Below are positions 13,970 to 14,730 of a stretch of 14,730 nucleotides of DNA, piece after piece. Numbering within the stretch: position 1 is the stretch's first letter; each line of letters begins with the position of its first letter. The notes below the pieces were generated by a model. That model worked only from the letters and a program-made list of their open reading frames with translations. It ran no database searches and had not been told where the DNA came from. This DNA comes from Verrucomicrobiota bacterium (lineage in GTDB: Bacteria > Verrucomicrobiota > Verrucomicrobiia > Chthoniobacterales > UBA10450): assembly GCA_003219115.1 (NCBI GenBank), contig QHPN01000064.1, positions 1-14,730 of the forward strand, in the 5' to 3' direction. Position numbers and translations under genes: made by a program.

Positions 13970-14434
13970 TTATCGCAGTCGCGGATCGAGACTGAAGCCA
14001 CCCTGGTCCTTGATTTTAATTTTGGCGAAATCGCGATGTTTCGGATTGAGAAGAAACGTTCTTTCCTGGGCAACAATCACGCTCGGGAGCGCCAAAACAA
14101 CAGAGCGGCTGGACTGGATCCATTCGTCGCCAATCTTCTTTGAAATCGCGCCGGGCGGCTGCGCGTTCCACCCTTTTGGCAATTTCTTGAGCTCCATCGT
14201 CGCCATGATGGCATCATCCCAACTGGCCCGGAAAACGCGGAACTTGTCGCGCATTGTGACCGGTTGGGTATGAACGAGAATTTCCAGCGCTGCAAGCGAG
14301 AGATGTTCGCTGCAATAGACCATCCGTACCCCTGCGGAATTCCAACGCCCTTCGAAAATGCGCGCGCCCTCACCCGAGAAGGCAGAGGCGGCGTGTTTCT
14401 CCTTAACAACGCGCCAGCCGACAATTTCGGCCAT
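13970..14434 (-). CDS. RES-domain toxin of a RES/Xre toxin-antitoxin system
   Basis: RES toxins (MbcT-like) lower cellular NAD+ by breaking it down and so stop growth until neutralised by the partner antitoxin. The 154 residues match the family. GWRVVKEKHAASAFSGEGAR (6-25) and EGRWNSAGVRMVYCSEHLSLAALE (28-51) are the family core, with Arg30, Tyr40 and Glu51, and LALPSVIVAQE (114-124) carries Ser118, giving the Arg-Glu-Ser set that names the domain. FLLNPKHRDF (127-136) is the conserved C-terminal motif. All expected residues are present, so it looks active. Its ATG overlaps the stop of the antitoxin gene by one base (TGATG at 14436-14432), so toxin translation is coupled to that of the antitoxin upstream. 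Confidence 0.95.
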   Translation of the reverse strand: MAEIVGWRVVKEKHAASAFSGEGARIFEGRWNSAGVRMVYCSEHLSLAALEILVHTQPVTMRDKFRVFRASWDDAIMATMELKKLPKGWNAQPPGAISKKIGDEWIQSSRSVVLALPSVIVAQERTFLLNPKHRDFAKIKIKDQGGFSLDPRLR

Positions 14435-14730
14435 CAGGAATAGACACTGTACTCAATCCGGCCCAGGAGGTTTTCGACCTCCCGCGCCCCGATCTCGGTG
14501 CGAGCGAAATCCAACGGCACAGCTTTGCCAAGGCCGGGCTGTTTGGTCGTCATCCAAGTTCGCGCACTCTCGACATCGCCAAAAACGTCTTCCGCCTTTT
14601 TCAGCAGTCGCTGATAACGCATCAGGCGTTCCGACTCGTCCTGATCGATTTTGCCCTGGATTTTGCGGCGATGGAGAGTGGCGCGCGACATCCCGAGGAC
14701 GGTCGCCATCGTCCCAAGCGGGAGATCCAA
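14434..14730 (-). CDS. Xre/MbcA/ParS-type antitoxin of the RES toxin (5' end missing)
   Basis: The C-terminal 98 residues of the RES antitoxin are visible. The gene runs off the right edge, and the TTG at 14730 is an edge codon and not a credible start, since family members are usually around 130-150 residues. LGMSRATLHRRK (near the visible N-terminus) is the helix-turn-helix region that would bind the operon's own operator. ESARTWMTTKQPGLG, AVPLDFARTEIGAREVENLLGRIEYSVYS-type sequence at the end is the DUF2384 toxin-binding domain (typical W..xxP.LG...PLD...TE.G...V...L.RI). The promoter and operator must lie outside the window. The gene precedes the toxin, the usual order for this family. 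Confidence 0.93.
   Translation of the reverse strand: MDLPLGTMATVLGMSRATLHRRKIQGKIDQDESERLMRYQRLLKKAEDVFGDVESARTWMTTKQPGLGKAVPLDFARTEIGAREVENLLGRIEYSVYS

Noticed and set aside
1..14730. tRNA, rRNA or insertion-sequence genes
   Set aside because: No tRNA-like cloverleaf, rRNA core sequence or transposase motif was recognised on either strand by eye.

Overview
This window is bacterial chromosomal DNA of moderately high GC content, with closely packed genes and short spacers rich in small palindromic and repeat-like elements. The best guess for the source is a Gram-negative bacterium of the Verrucomicrobiota, perhaps a soil lineage near Chthoniobacter. This is an inference from the fused LpxC-FabZ enzyme, the lipid A genes (which imply an outer membrane), the pilT pair followed by a receiver-like protein, and the style of the intergenic repeats. 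No rRNA or other taxonomic marker is present to prove it.

Layout, left to right. (1) 1-2376, plus strand: lipid A synthesis, with the 3' part of a fused lpxC-fabZ gene and then lpxA. The two are separated by about 290 bases holding hairpins and repeat-like sequence. (2) 2575-3375, minus strand: a PhnP-like metallo-beta-lactamase-fold hydrolase, convergent with lpxA across a spacer with a 12-bp-stem inverted repeat. (3) 3425-5083, plus: recN (DNA double-strand break repair), divergent from the hydrolase, followed by a probable intrinsic terminator. (4) 5185-6366, plus: an FAD/NAD(P)H ferredoxin-reductase-like enzyme. (5) 6454-7305, plus: a possible 40-residue membrane peptide gene, preceded by a perfect palindrome and followed 6 bases later by a two-component protein. 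That protein has an intact receiver domain and an N-terminal domain that looks like a dimerisation/phosphotransfer domain without its histidine. (6) 7505-10228, plus: a tight three-gene operon of pilT, a second pilT/pilU-like ATPase, and a protein that reads as a degenerate receiver. (7) 10380-13528, minus: a large secreted Asp-box (BNR/sortilin-like) beta-propeller protein, followed 2 bases later by a small cupin. (8) 13529-13969: a gene-free mosaic of palindromes and repeats. (9) 13970-14730, minus: a RES toxin and the truncated gene for its Xre/ParS-type antitoxin.

How the genes work together. LpxC, FabZ and LpxA act at the junction of fatty-acid and lipid A synthesis. The two PilT-like ATPases would power retraction of type IV pili (twitching motility). 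The receiver protein upstream and the pseudo-receiver inside the operon are plausible regulators of that machine, although no pilus structural genes lie in the window. The RES/Xre pair is a standard toxin-antitoxin module.

Nothing in the window is clearly a wholly new system. The most distinctive part is 6408-10228, where two receiver-derived proteins, one with a lost-histidine kinase domain and one with a lost-aspartate receiver, flank paired PilT ATPases.
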